A DNA stretch of 64,000 bases from Orientallactaga sibirica (GCA_036365145.1 JAEOAD010000025.1:28219001-28283000); one strand, 5' to 3'; positions 27,515-39,230 are shown, counted from the stretch's first letter. The notes: generated by a model not told the origin, from the letters alone. Made by a program: numbers and translations.

Positions 27515-27965
27515 TTATTGTTTATTTAGTTAGTTGAGACAGAAGCAGATAGAAAGACAGAGAGAGAATGGGCGCATGCCAGGCCCTCCAGCCACTGCAA
27601 ACGAACTCCAGATGCATGCGCCACCTTGTGCATCTGGCTTACATGGGTCCTGTAGCTTTGCACGCAAATGCCTTAACTGCTAAACCATCTCTCCAGCCCC
27701 AAGTTCTCCTTTTAGATAGACTCTGGCTCTTTTTTTTTTGTTGTTGTTGTTTATTTTTATTTATTTATTTGTGAGCAACAGAGAGAGAAAGAGGTAGAGA
27801 GAGAGAGAATGGGTACACCAGGGCCTCCAGGCACTGCTAACGAACTCCAGATGCATGTGCCCCCTTGTGCATCTGGCTTACGTGGGTACTGGGGAATAGA
27901 GGCTCAAACCAGGGTCCTTAGGCTTCACAAGCAAGCGCTTAACCGCTAAGCCATCTCTCCATCTC
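27515..27965 (-). repeat. Two antisense tRNA-derived SINEs
   Basis: Copies at about 27515-27700 and 27750-27965, both with GAACTCCAGATGCATG. Confidence 0.85.
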
Positions 27966-28503
27966 CCTAGACTCTGGCTCTTTCTGCCCCAACTGGCCAC
28001 CTCGTGACCTTAAATGGGTCTGTGTATGTGTGTGGGGAGCTACCAGGCCCTTGCCTCAGTGCCACAGGAAGGGACACATGCAGGTAGGAGTCCCTGCTCC
28101 ACCCAGGGTGAGAAATGCCCATCCCAAGCCCCAGGCTCTAAGGAAGAAGTCTAGGCAACTGTGGCCAGATGCAGCTCGCACTGTGGCAGGAGTGTGGGGT
28201 CTAGCCCCCAGGCATTGCCCTAACAGCTCCTGGGGCCCACAGTGTGCCTCTGCCAGAGCCTCCAAATGAAAATCAGGAGGCTCACCAGTTTTCTTCCCGG
28301 GGTGCATGAGTGAGTAAGTGTGTCTCTATATCTTACAGCCTAATGGCTGCCAGTCTCCATAGTCTTTGGAGACCAACAGTATGTATTCAGCCCTCACCTC
28401 CCCCCCCACTCCCATCCCACCCTCACCCACTGTCACCTCTGGAAGCAGGCTCTTGTGTGGGGGAGCTTGGGGCAGAGCAGACACCCAACCTGTCTAACCT
28501 GTC

Positions 28504-28536
28504 TGACGTCATCTCCCCGCCCACCTGGGCCCAGGT
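28504..28536. promoter_or_regulatory. RAB25 upstream CRE and palindromic E-box pair
   Basis: A perfect CRE TGACGTCA (28504-28511) is followed by the 14-bp perfect palindrome ACCTGGGCCCAGGT (28523-28536), which places a CACCTG E2-box next to its inverted half. They lie about 260-290 bp upstream of the RAB25 ATG. Bipartite E2-boxes are ZEB/Snail-type targets in epithelial genes; the link to RAB25 control is inference. Confidence 0.45.
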
Positions 28537-28794
28537 TCCCAGCTGTGCTTGCTCTTCCTGTTGTCAGCTTCCGTCCTTTCAGCTTCCATAAAGCATTCCC
28601 ACCTGCCAGAGCTGAGCTTCCTTCCGTCCCATCTCCGCCTGAGAGACCTGCCTGGACTCCCCAGTCCCTCACCCCAATGAGAAAAGAGCTGGATCCCTGT
28701 CTCTTAAGAGCTAAGGGTTTGGGGCACTGAGCCAACACAGACTTGTGACCTGTCCCCCGAAAACACCTGCACCCTCCCTCCATGAGGAGCCGAG

Positions 28795-28837
28795 ATGGGG
28801 AATGGAACCGAGGAAGATTATAACTTTGTCTTCAAGG
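28795..28837 (+). CDS. RAB25: RAB25 coding exon 1
   Basis: Residues 1-14 and one base, [14 protein letters not shown]; donor GGTAAG. Too short to appear as a distinct open frame. Confidence 0.93.
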
Positions 28838-31800
28838 GTAAGTTGTGGTCCTTGAAGAGGGAGGACATGAGAGAGGGCCTCTTCCATTTCCAGTCTCTTA
28901 CCAGGATCCCCAGGCTCAGCATTCCCTCTGGCTAAGAAAGGGAGCTCCAGGAAGTGAGGGCCCGTCTGGCTGCAGATGCAAACACCCTAGTTAGTGAGCG
29001 TGCTCTATCGTTGTGAAGAACGATGTGGAGCCCTGAGCGGGGCATGGTGGCGCACGCCTTTAATCCCAGCACATGGAAGGTAGGAGGATCGCTGTGAGTT
29101 CGAGGCCACCCAGAGACTACATAGTGAATTCCAGGTCAGCCTGGGCTAGAGAGAAAACGACGCTGATCACTTTCATGTCTCCGGTTAGGCCCCTCTGCCT
29201 CATCTCCGATAATAGCTCATACTCCTGAGATTAGTCAGTGTATTGCAAGAGATGGAGGTCAGACTTCAGAAAGGACTTCTGTTCTGAATAGAGGGAGAAT
29301 GGAGCTAATTTAGGAGGACTTTCTGGAAAGGCGTAGAGGGGAGGAGAGAAAAGAGAGACTGATTGGACTGGTAGTCAATACATAGGGAAGACATTGGGAA
29401 AGTGGACAAGATGTGGAGCAGGGTCCAGTAGACTCCACGGGACTTCCGGGCTGGAACCTATAAGCCTGACACTTTCCATGGTCACCTTCCTTGGACCTGG
29501 ATACCAGGCACTGGATTCACTCTGGCTGCCCCTTTAAGTGGCCACGCACCATCATGCTTCTTTCTAGGTCCCAGCGTTTAGTCCCCCATGGGCCCCAGCC
29601 CTGCCTCCAATACCTCCTTGAAAGCCCGGCTAGACTGGTGGCATTCTCCTTCCCTTCCCACCACACCCCACTGCCTCTCCCAGTCCCACCCTGGCTAAGC
29701 TGAGAAGCCTGTCCTCCTGGCATCTTTCCCAGGAAGCAGAGAACCGGCAAGGCTTTGCGATGGTCTGCCGGAGAGCCTAAATCACTCCCGTTTATTGATC
29801 CCCTACTTGGTGCTGGATACTGTCACTCGTCCCGTTACCTGTCCTTCTGAGAGGCCTGTGCTACTGACCAGGTAGCACAGGTAGGGTGCCCAGCACTGCC
29901 TTGGAGAAGTCTGGGGTGGTTCATGCTGATTATAGAACGTTACATTTTTGTTGTTGTTTTTTCAAGGTAGGGTCTCACTCTAGCCCAGGCTAACCTGGAA
30001 TTCACTCTGTAGTCTCAGGCTGGCCTTGAACTCATAGCGATCCTTCTACCCCTCCCTCCCAAGTTCTGAGGTTAAAGGCGTGCATCACCATGCCCAGCTT
30101 ACATATTATTTATTATTATTTTTTTTTTCAAGGTAGTGTTTCACTCTAGTCCAAGCTGACCTGGAATTCACTATGTAGTCTCAGGGTGGCCTTGAACTCA
30201 CAATGATCCTCCTACCTCCCCTCTGAATTGCTGGGATTAAAGATGTGTGCCACCATGCCTGGCTTAAATATTTTATTTATTTATTTACTTATTTATTTGC
30301 AGGGGAGAAAGAGAATGGGTGTCCCAGGACCTCTAGCAAAAGAATTCCAGATGCATGCACCACTTTGTGCATCTGGCTTTACATGGATACTGGGGAATCA
30401 AACCCAGGTCATTAGGTATTGCCGGCAAGTGCCTTAACCACTAAGCCACCTCTCCAGCCCAACCACTACATGTGAAAGCAGGAGAGAAGAGGACAGAAGC
30501 CAGGGGCCATGCAGGCTCTGCGGAGCCAAGCTGGGACTAGGGAACACTGGGATAATTGCACCGGCCCTGGGTGCCCAAGAGGACGGTGTAGGAGAGGTGT
30601 GCCACCCTGTGACGCCACACACAATGTGGGTGCATTGTGTGCTGTCAGTCAGTGCCTGTGCTCCCTGCAGTGAGACAGTGGGATGAGGCAAGTCCTTCTA
30701 GAAGATGGATGCAGGCCATCTGTCCCATACATCTGTGTGCATTTGACACACTGGGCACGTGATAGATCCTGGACAAGTCCTCAGGCCTCCCGGGTTGCAT
30801 TTGCCTCGGGGCATGGCTGGCAGGCTGTGTAAAACTTTTTCAGGGCTGAGGAAATGGCTTAGTGGTTAAGGTGTTTGCCTGCAAAACCAAAGGACCCAGG
30901 TTCAATTCCCCAGGACCCACGTAAGCCAGATGCACAAGGGGGTGCATGTGTCTGGAGTTTGTTTGCAGTAGCTGGAGGCCCTGGCGCACCCACTCTCTCT
31001 TTCTATTTGCCTCTTCCTCTCTAAAATAAATAAATAAAAAAAATATATATATATAAAAAAACTTTTCAGATGGTGACTGGCATGGAGTAGGTGCTCAATA
31101 AATGCTAACCACTGGTGTTTCCATTCTACAGAGCAGGCAGCAGTGACAGAGTAAGTTGTGGGAGGGATGAATGGAGATAGAGTTCCTAACCTGGGAGAGG
31201 CAGGAATGAGCACACACACTTTCATCTTCCTCCTATCCATGCTTGTGTCACTCGCCCCGCATGTGTCCCGCATGCAAACGCACGGCGTACCATTATTAGA
31301 GACACGCACCATGTTCTCATCCTCCCTGATCCATGAATGCACAGCCCACACCTCCCACTGTCTCTGTCCTACTCACGTGCTGCAGCACCTCTCCACACGG
31401 GACAGCCCACGGCCTTTATTCCCACCTCTCCACACGGGACAGCCCACGGCCTTTATTCCCACCTCTCCACACGGGCCGGGGACAGCCCACGGCCTTTATT
31501 CCCACCTCTCCACATGGGCCGGGGACAGCCCACGGCCTTTATTCCCTTAGCAGCAACCACAGCTTTGCAGCCCTGGTGGTGCCTCCCTTTGTCTCGATGC
31601 CCTTCAGCCACCAGTTCAGATGCCTAATGCAGAGCCTGCCGGAACTGGCTCTCTTCAGGTTCCTTTTATGCGTCTCTGTGGGAGTGTGTTCATGTATGCA
31701 GGTGTGCTGCACTCTTGTGTGCGCAGGTAGAGGCCGGAAGACACACACTGGTATCCACCCTTAGAAACTCCATCCACCTTGTTTTTGGAGACAGGGTCTC

Positions 31801-34800
31801 TCATTGGCCTGGGGCTCAATTAGTCTAGACTGACTGACCAGTGAACCCCAGGGACCCTCCTGTTCTTGCTTTCCCGTACTGGGATTACAGGGGCAAGTTG
31901 CCCTTCCCAGCACTTAAAAAGAAAAAAAAATTTTTTTTTGTTATTTATTTATTTAAGTGTGAGCGACAGAGAGAGAAAGAGGCAGATAGTTAGAAAAAGA
32001 ACAGGTGTGCCAGGGCCTCCAGCCACTGCAAATGAGCTCCAGATGCATGCGCCTTCTTGTGCATCTGGCTTACGTGGGTACTGGGGAATTGAGCCTTGAA
32101 CCAGGGTCCTTAGGCTTCACAGCCAAGCACTTAGCTGCTAAGCCATCTCTCCAGGCCCCAGGTAGGGTCTCACTTTCCAGGCTGAAAATTTTTCTTTTTC
32201 CTCCTACCTCTGCCTCCCAAGTGCTGGGATTAAAGGCGTGCGCCACCACGCCCGGCTCTCTCCAGGCCCCTTTTAAAATTTTTTTTTTTTTTTTGGTTTT
32301 TGCAAGGTAGGGTCTCACTCTGGTCCAGGCTGACCTGGAATTAACTACATAGTCTCAGGGTGGCCTCGAACTCTCAGCAATCCTCCTACCTCTGCCTCCT
32401 GAGTGCTGGGATTAAAGGCGTGCGCCACCACGCCCGGCCCCTTTTAAAATTTTTAATTAAATTTTGTTTTGGGGGCTGGAGAGATGGCTTAGCGGTTAAG
32501 GCGCCTGCCTGCTAAGCCTAAGCATGCTGGTTCCAATCTCCAGCTGTTCCAATCTCCAGGTCCCACGTTTAGCTAGATGCAAAGTGACACAAGGGCGCAA
32601 TGCTGCACTTGCCCACAAGGGGGTGCACACATCTGGATTTCGTTCACAGCAGCTGAGAGACTGCTGGCGCGCCCAGCTCTATCTGTCTTCCTCTCTTCTA
32701 TCTGTCTCTGTGTCTCTCTCCAAAAATAAATAAAATAATTTTTAAAAATTAAAAAAAATTTGTTTTTGTTTTTCAAGGCAGGGTCTTACTCTAGGCCAGG
32801 CTGACCTGGAATTCACTATGTAGTCTCAGGGTGGCCTCAAACTCATGGTGATCCTCCTACCTCTGCCTCTCAAGTGCTGGGATTAAAAGCATGTGCCACA
32901 CCCTGCTAATTTTTATTTTTTAATTATTTTTTAAATTTTTTATTTATTTGCAAGCAGAGAGAGATAAAAGAAAGGCAGACAGAGAATGGGCATACCAGGG
33001 TTTCTGGCCACTGCAAACGAACTCCAGATGCATGTGCCCCTTGTACATCTGGCTTACGTGGGTCCTGGAGAGTCAAACTGGGATCCTTTGGCTTCGCAGG
33101 CAAATGCCTTAACCACTAAGCCATTTCTCCAGTCCTAATTTTTATAAAAAAATTTTTTTTTGTTTGTTTTTGAGATAGGATCTCACTCTAGCTCAGGCTG
33201 ACCTGGAATTCACTATGTAGTCTCAGGGTGGCCTCAAACTCATGGTGATCTGCCTATGTCTGCCTCCCAAGTGCTGGGATTAAAGGCATGCGCCACCACA
33301 CCTGACTCTTAAAATATTTTTTAAAATTATTATTATTATTATTTTGTTTTTTGAGGTAGGATCTCACTCTAGCTCAGGCTGATCTGGAATTCACTATATA
33401 GTCTGAGGGTGACCTCGAACTCAGGGCGATCCTCCTATCTCTGCCTCCCAAGCGCTGGGATTAAGGGTATGCGCCACTACGCCCAGCTTAATTTTTTTTT
33501 TTTTTTCATTTTTCGGTTTTTCAAGGCAGGTCTCACTCTAGCCCAGGCTGACCTGGAATTCACTATGTAATCTCAGGGTGGCCTCGAACTCATGACGATC
33601 CTCCTACCTTTGCCTTCTGAATGCTGGGGTTAAAGGCGTATGCCACCACGCCCAGCTTAAAATATTTTTATTTAGTCATTTGCAAGCACAAGAGAGTATG
33701 TCAGACAGAGGGAATGGGTGTGCCAGGGCCTCCAGCTGCTGCAAACGAGCTCCAGATGCATGTGCCAGTTTGTGCATCTGGCTTTATATGGGTACTAGGG
33801 AATCAAACCTGGGTCCTCTGGCTTGGTAAGCACCTTAGTCGCTAAGCCATCTCTCCAGCCCCCTCTCACTTGTACATAGGTTTTGGGGTTCTCATGCATG
33901 GCAGGCACTTAACTGGTTGAGTCCCCAGCCTGCTCTACTTGTATGCTGAACAGACCTTCCAGGCTGGGGTGGGCTTGGAGCTGCTCCCGGCCCCCCTTCA
34001 GCTCAGCTCTCATCTCTCCACTCCCAGTGGTACTGATCGGCGAGTCAGGTGTGGGCAAGACCAATCTGCTGTCCCGATTCACCCGCAATGAATTCAGCCA
34101 CGACAGCCGTACCACCATCGGTGTTGAGTTCTCCACCCGCACAGTCACGCTGGGCACCACTGCTGTCAAGGCACAGATCTGGGACACAGCTGGCCTAGAG
34201 CGATACCGAGCCATCACCTCAGCGTGAGCCAGGGCCTGAGGGGCTGGTGGGTTGTGAGGACCTGGGGGGAGCTTCTCTAAGGAGTGGTAGGGGGCTCTGC
34301 AATCTATTCCCCAGAGACATCACAGATAAAAGTTTGGGGAGTAGCCAACAGGGAAGAAGACAGGATGTCGTGATTCTGACTTGTGGGGCTGAACGAGTCA
34401 TTGCACTTACTAAGCCTTCGCCATGTGCCCAGGAAAGTACAAACCACTTTATACTTAGCTTTTTGTGGAATCCAAAGTACTGCAGAAGTAAGTGCTATAG
34501 CTGGATGTGGTGGTACACACCTTTAATTCCAGCACTTGGGAGGCAGAGGTAGGAGGATTGCTGTGAGTTCGAGGTCAGCCTGGACTAGAGTGAAACCCTA
34601 CCTCGAAAAAGGAAAATAAATAAATAAAAAATAAAAATTAAAAAAAAAAAAACAAAAAACCCACCAAAGGGTGAAATCCTGGTGGAGCCAGGCCTGGGCA
34701 GATGTGCAGATGGAGGGCGCCCCCTCACTGTGACATAGTGTCTACACCTGGCAATCCAACCTCAAATGCCAAGGGCTGGACCTGGATTGTGATTTTTGTT

Positions 34801-35350
34801 TGTTTTTTTGTTGTTGTTTTTTTGGTTTTTTGAGGTAGGGTCTTACCTGGCCCAGGCTGACCTGGAATTCACTGTGTAGTCATCTCAGGGTGGCCTTGAA
34901 CTCACATGATCCTCTTATCTCTGCCTCCCAAGTGCTGGGATTAAAGGTATGCGCCACCACGCCACATTTTATTTTAATTTTGTTATTTATTTACTTGAGA
35001 GGGGAGGGTGGAGGATATGGGCATGCCAGGACCTCCTGTTACTGCAGACATACTTCAGATACATGTGCCACTCTGTGCATCTGGATTTACATGGGTACTA
35101 GGGATAGAACTTGGGCAGTAAGGCTTTGCAAAAAAAGTGCCTTTAACTGCTGAGCCATTTCTCCAGCCTCATCCCCCCCCTTTTTTTTTTTTTTGTTTTG
35201 TTTTGTTTTTTGGTTTTCGAGGTAGGGTCTCACTTTGGCCAGGCTGATCTGGAATTCACTATGTAGTCTCGGGGTGGCCTCAAAACTCAGGGCGATCCTC
35301 CTACCTCTGCCTCCCGAGTGCTGGGATTAAAGGTGTGCGCCACCACGCCC

Positions 35351-35394
<44 letters not shown>

Positions 35395-38091
35395 CTCCTC
35401 CTCCTCCTTCTTCTTTTGGCTATTTTATTTTGTTTGTTTATTCATTTGAGGTCCCTAGGATTGAACATAGGGCCTCTCATGTGTTATGCAAGTGCTCTAC
35501 CATTGAGCCACATCCTCAGCCTGGAGTGTGCATTTTGTAAAGCCTCAGAGGACACAGGAAGTCAGGCTTCCTGACACTGCATCTGAAGTATCTCCCTGTC
35601 AGTGTCAGGCCAAGTGTCTGAATGATAGGGGACAGTATAAGCTGGCAGCACAATGCAGGAGTTATAGTTACACACACGCACAAGGGCCATACACACTTAT
35701 CACTTGACTTCTTATGAGCCTGGGTTGATTCATCAGTGAACTCGGAATAAGACTGGTGTGGTCACTCTTGCCTGGAATCCCAGCACTGGGAGATGAAGGC
35801 AGGAGGACTGCCTAGAGTTTGAAGCCATAGTAAATTCCAAGTCAGCCTGGGCTGCAGAGTGAGACAATCTCTCAAGACAAAGGAACTATTAGACACCACC
35901 AGTATGAAAATGGTCCTTCCAACTCAGAAGTTCCAGGGACAAGCTGGATGTCTGTCAGCTGCCTTGGCAGTCCAGCTAGGTACTGCTGTGGGGTGGGGGT
36001 GGGGGAATGAGCGGCAGGCATTCAGTTTATCCTGGAAAGACAGCAGCATGAGAAGAGGGAAAAGAGCTGTGTGAGGAAGACCTCAGAGGTGGGGCATGCC
36101 AGGCCATGTGGCATTTAATGGATGGTGGGGGCTGAAGTCAGGACAAAGGACTTGAGGAAGCAGGGTGGCCCTGAAGAGACAGCAGGGAGCAAGGAGGTGA
36201 AGCTTGAATCTGCAACTGGCATCCCGGTGGTATGTGGGAGCTTCCGGCTTTCTTGCTGGGGTTCAGGGTCCCTGGACCCTTACTTCCCAAGCACTGGTAC
36301 TGATCCTCAAGCACTGAGCTTGGTGCTCTGCTCTGAGGCTTGGCCAATACCCCATCCCGTCTCTGCCCTTCCCTTCCACCCCATCCAGGTACTATCGTGG
36401 AGCAGTGGGGGCGCTCCTGGTGTTCGACCTGACCAAGCACCAGACTTATGCCGTAGTGGAGCGCTGGCTGAAGGAACTCTATGACCATGCTGAGGCCACG
36501 ATTGTGGTCATGCTTGTGGGGAACAAAAGTGACCTCAGCCAGGCCCGGGAGGTGCCCACTGAGGAGGCCCGCTTGTTTGCTGGTAAGAGCCGCAATCCAC
36601 ACCTCCAAGCTCAGCTCCGGCCTCCCCAGTCCCTTCCTCACACTGAGGGCGCTCACTGCACGGATTTCTTCCCTCTGGTTCTCGGCCTCCAGTCCTCTGA
36701 TCCTGGTGGGCTCTTTGTCCATTTCTAGTCGTACTCTCCCTGATAAATTTTCTGGGTTTCAGTTTTTAAACTGAATGGACCTTATAAATTATTTTAAGGA
36801 TTAAATGAGGGCTGGAGAGATGGCTTAGTGGTTAAGATGCTTGCCTGCGATTCCCTAGTACCATGTAAGCCAGATGCACAAGGTGGCACATGTGTCTGGA
36901 GTTCGTTTGTAATGGCTAGAGGTCCTGGTACACCCATTTCCCCCCCCCCCCTCTGTGCCTCTTTCTCTGTCTCTTTCGAAATAAAATAAATACAGCCGGG
37001 CGTGGTGGCACACGCCTTTAATCCTAGCACTCGGGAGGCAGAGGTAGGAGGATCGCCGAGAGTTCGAGGCCACCCTGAGACTACATAGTTAATTCCAGGT
37101 CAGCCTGGGCCAGAGTGAGACCCTACCTTGCAAAACCAAAAAAAAAAAAAATACAAATGAGCTACATAAGTATTTAGCAATAGCAAATATATATACATAC
37201 ATAGGAAATGTGAAATAAATGTTGTTATTCCCTCTGACCCCACCCGCACTAAATAATGTGTTTCTCTTCCTGGCAGAAAACAATGGTCTGCTATTCCTGG
37301 AGACCTCAGCCCTGGACTCCACCAATGTCGAGCTGGCCTTTGAAACTGTTCTTAAAGGTGAGCGCCTGCTTTCACTGGGCCTCCCCTCCATCCCTGTGGC
37401 TTTAGGGTCATGAATAAATATGGATACCAAACCCCTGCCCTGCCCCCAGCCTCCTCTGAGCCACTAGAAGCACCTCCTGTCCCCTCTCAGTCCCTCCCCA
37501 GTGCCCCCTACTCAGCTTGGAGCTTAGAGAAGGAAACAGAAGGCCACATTTCCCATCAGCTGACCCTTACTTCCTTCTCCATACAGGTAAGCAGAAGGTA
37601 CCCAGGCACTACAACCCCACTTCCTTTCAGTAGAAAGGCCCTCAGTAGTGGCTGGAGAGATGGCTTAGCTATTAAGGTATTTGCCTGAAAAGCCAAAGGA
37701 TCCCAGTTCAATTCTCCAGGACCCATGTGAGCCAGATGCACAAGGGGGCACATGCATCTGGAGTTCATTTGCAGTGGCTGGAGGCTCTGGCGTGCCCATT
37801 CTCTCCCTCTTTCTCAAATAAATAAAATATATTAGGAAGAAAGGAAGGAAGGAAACACAGCCGTTCAGCAGGGTACCTCCATGGCTCAGAAGTGTTCAGT
37901 GTAGTGGTGGGGAGGGAGAGCTCAAATTCTATCCTGACCATTAATTACCATTTGCCCTTTCAGAGATCTTTGCAAAAGTGTCCAAGCAGAGGCAGAACAG
38001 TACCCAGAACAGTGCCATCACCTTAGGCCATGCACAAGCTGGGCAGGAGTCTGGACCAGGGGAGAAGAGGGCCTGTTGCATCAACCTCTGA
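28795..38091 (+). CDS. RAB25: Rab GTPase Rab25, 5 exons
   Basis: Epithelial Rab11-family GTPase acting in apical recycling endosomes and integrin recycling (family knowledge). Exons: 28795-28837, 34028-34223, 36389-36582, 37277-37357, 37964-38091; GT-AG throughout; 642 nt, i.e. 213 aa plus TGA. Motifs seen: P-loop GESGVGKT at 19-26, switch I TTIG near 43-46, switch II WDTAGLE at 66-72, NKSD at 125-128, ETSAL at 153-157, and a C-terminal double cysteine (Cys209-Cys210, tail CCINL) for geranylgeranylation. Leu71 stands where most Rabs have the catalytic Gln; this is a known Rab25 hallmark, not a lesion. The hypervariable tail differs from human ([13 protein letters not shown]). The start gives [14 protein letters not shown]. 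Intron 1 is about 5.2 kb and full of SINEs. Convergent with MEX3A. Confidence 0.97.
29034..29155 (+). repeat. B1 element
   Basis: Sense copy in RAB25 intron 1, 3'-truncated at GGGCTAGAGAG. Confidence 0.8.
29945..30460 (-). repeat. B1, B1, tRNA-derived SINE
   Basis: All antisense: 29945-30102, 30125-30262 and 30275-30460, in RAB25 intron 1. Confidence 0.8.
30843..31070 (+). repeat. tRNA-derived SINE
   Basis: Sense copy from GGGCTGAGGAAATGGCTTAG to an AAATAAATAAAT/AT tail. Confidence 0.85.
31386..31545. repeat. 37/43-bp minisatellite in RAB25 intron 1
   Basis: Four tandem units: two of 37 bp (31386, 31423) and two of 43 bp (31460, 31503) with a 6-bp GGCCGG-type insertion. The unit begins CACCTCTCCACACGGG and contains CCTTTATTCC. 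Confidence 0.95.
31930..32437 (-). repeat. tRNA-derived SINE with two B1 copies
   Basis: Antisense tRNA SINE 31930-32157, shortened B1 32158-32258, and a young full B1 32280-32437 flanked by duplicated CCCCTTTTAAAATTTTT. Confidence 0.85.
32472..32912. repeat. Second-subfamily tRNA SINE (+) and B1 (-)
   Basis: Sense SINE 32472-32760 with an internal duplication (TTCCAATCTCCAG twice) and AAAGTGACACAAGGGCGCAA; antisense B1 32765-32912. Confidence 0.85.
32935..33862 (-). repeat. Run of five antisense SINEs
   Basis: tRNA SINE 32935-33135, B1s 33160-33307, 33345-33488 and 33510-33657, and tRNA SINE 33665-33862. The run ends about 165 bp before RAB25 exon 2. Confidence 0.85.
34028..34223 (+). CDS. 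RAB25: RAB25 coding exon 2
   Basis: P-loop through switch II ([12 protein letters not shown] ... [14 protein letters not shown]). Acceptor CTCCCAG, donor GTGAGC. Confidence 0.96.
34500..34645 (+). repeat. B1 element
   Basis: Sense copy in RAB25 intron 2 with an AAATAAATAAAA tail. Confidence 0.85.
34820..35352 (-). repeat. B1, tRNA-derived SINE, B1
   Basis: Antisense copies at 34820-34965, 34975-35170 and 35205-35352. The last ends CCACCACGCCCGG directly at a CTG repeat. Confidence 0.85.
35353..35391 (+). repeat. (CTG)13 trinucleotide repeat
   Basis: Uninterrupted, followed by CTT/CTC-type triplets to about 35416, in RAB25 intron 2. Confidence 0.95.
35440..35521 (-). repeat. ID-like element
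   Basis: Antisense tRNA-Ala-like sequence with GCAAGTGCTCTACCATTGAG, the reverse of a pol III A-box region. Confidence 0.6.
35755..35880 (+). repeat. Old B1-like element
   Basis: TGGTGTGGTCACTCTTGCCT, AATCCCAGCACTGGGAG and AGTCAGCCTGGGCTGCAGAG. Confidence 0.55.
36389..36582 (+). CDS. RAB25: RAB25 coding exon 3
   Basis: [20 protein letters not shown] through NKSD to EEARLFA; acceptor CATCCAG, donor GTAAGA. Carries the guanine-specificity NKxD motif. Confidence 0.96.
36808..37152 (+). repeat. tRNA-derived SINE and young B1
   Basis: Sense tRNA SINE 36808-36992 with a poly(C) run, followed by a sense B1 36993-37152 of the CTTGCAAAACC subtype, about 125 bp upstream of RAB25 exon 4. Confidence 0.85.
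37277..37357 (+). CDS. RAB25: RAB25 coding exon 4
   Basis: [20 protein letters not shown] and on to FETVLK, with the G5 motif ETSAL. Acceptor TGGCAG, donor GTGAGC. Confidence 0.96.
37648..37858 (+). repeat. tRNA-derived SINE
   Basis: Sense copy from GGCTGGAGAGATGGCTTAGC to a GGAA-repeat tail, about 105 bp upstream of RAB25 exon 5. Confidence 0.85.
37964..38091 (+). CDS. RAB25: RAB25 terminal coding exon
   Basis: [20 protein letters not shown], then the hypervariable tail ending RACCINL and TGA. The double cysteine is the prenylation site. Confidence 0.95.
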
Positions 38092-38270
38092 CCTTGACTG
38101 TGGCCAACCTTACTCCTGCTCCCAGCCTTTTGGTGGCTCCCATCCCCAGTGCAGGACTTTTCCCTGCCCTTTGGTTCCTTGTTCAAGGCACCCATAGCCC
38201 TAGGGTCAATGTGCCCCACGGCACATGTCTCTATCATCTATCCACACCCTGTCACAGACTAGGGCCTTCA

Positions 38271-38276
38271 AATAAA
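38271..38276 (+). terminator. RAB25: RAB25 poly(A) signal
   Basis: AATAAA 180 bases after the stop codon, then GCTGTTTTGTATC. Predicts cleavage near 38295 and a short 3' UTR. Confidence 0.8.
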
Positions 38277-38299
38277 GCTGTTTTGTATCAATGCCTGGT

Positions 38300-39230
38300 C
38301 ATCCTGCTGCCTCCCGTCTGTTCCTCATCTCCCTGTGTGTACTCCAACTGTGACTCCTCCTCCGGAGTCCCCATTCCTTTCTTTGTCCTCCCCACCATAC
38401 TCACTGCTTCCCCCGCTAGGGGTGGCTGCTTCTGCAGTTCTATGGTCTGGGGACAGTGCCAAGGGGGTGGAAGGTGCCTGTCCTTCTCTCTGCCAACCCC
38501 CCAGGGCAGGTGTGGGGGAGGGAGGATGGTGTGGAAGAGAGGGGTATTTGGAAGGTAAAACAAAGGGAACCATCCCCAGGCACCATCTGGTGCCCAAGGC
38601 CCTGGTGCCAAGAACTGAGGTCACTCCAATGGCAGGAGGAGGCTGAGGGAGATGCAGGGGAGAGAGGGAGTCTGAGTTAGCTTGGTGTGTGCTGGGGATG
38701 GGTTTCTAAGGCTTGGAGGTAAGCCTCCGGTTGTCTTTTTCTTGCCCCTGAACAGGAAGAAACTGCAGTAGGTGGTGGAATTAAACGGGGAAGATCTCTT
38801 GCTCACTCTCTCAGCGTGCCATTCTTTCTCCATGAGACCTTGTAGAAAGCTCTCTAGAGAGGCTATCGCCCTGCCTCAGCTCTCCATTCTCAAGGCACAG
38901 TGGAAAGCGTGAAGGGAGGAAATAGGGCTGATTGTTTGGAGACACGAGTGGAGAGCTGGGAGGACAGAGAGGGAGTCCCCAGGGTAGCAGGGAACCTTAG
39001 AGACAGTCACTTCCCACAAAGGTTTTACAGAACCAGTCACACCACTGTGCCTCACACTGCCATGCCCACCAAAGTCCCTCACACCAAGACGGGACTGTCA
39101 CGCAGAGAAAGGCGGAGTCTTAAGTAATAATACTTTTAATAAAATTAACATCTTAATAGCACATTTAATACGTTAACCCTCCCCTTTCTTGGTTTCTCTG
39201 CATTTTGTGCAACATCACTTGATTATTCAC
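38300..39230. other. Unique intergenic interval between RAB25 and MEX3A
   Basis: No SINE, no splice-consistent coding frame and no recognisable RNA gene. It separates the convergent 3' ends of RAB25 and MEX3A. Confidence 0.5.

Noticed and set aside
35335..35574. Poly-leucine open frame
   Set aside because: Translation of the (CTG)13 run and adjacent SINE sequence.
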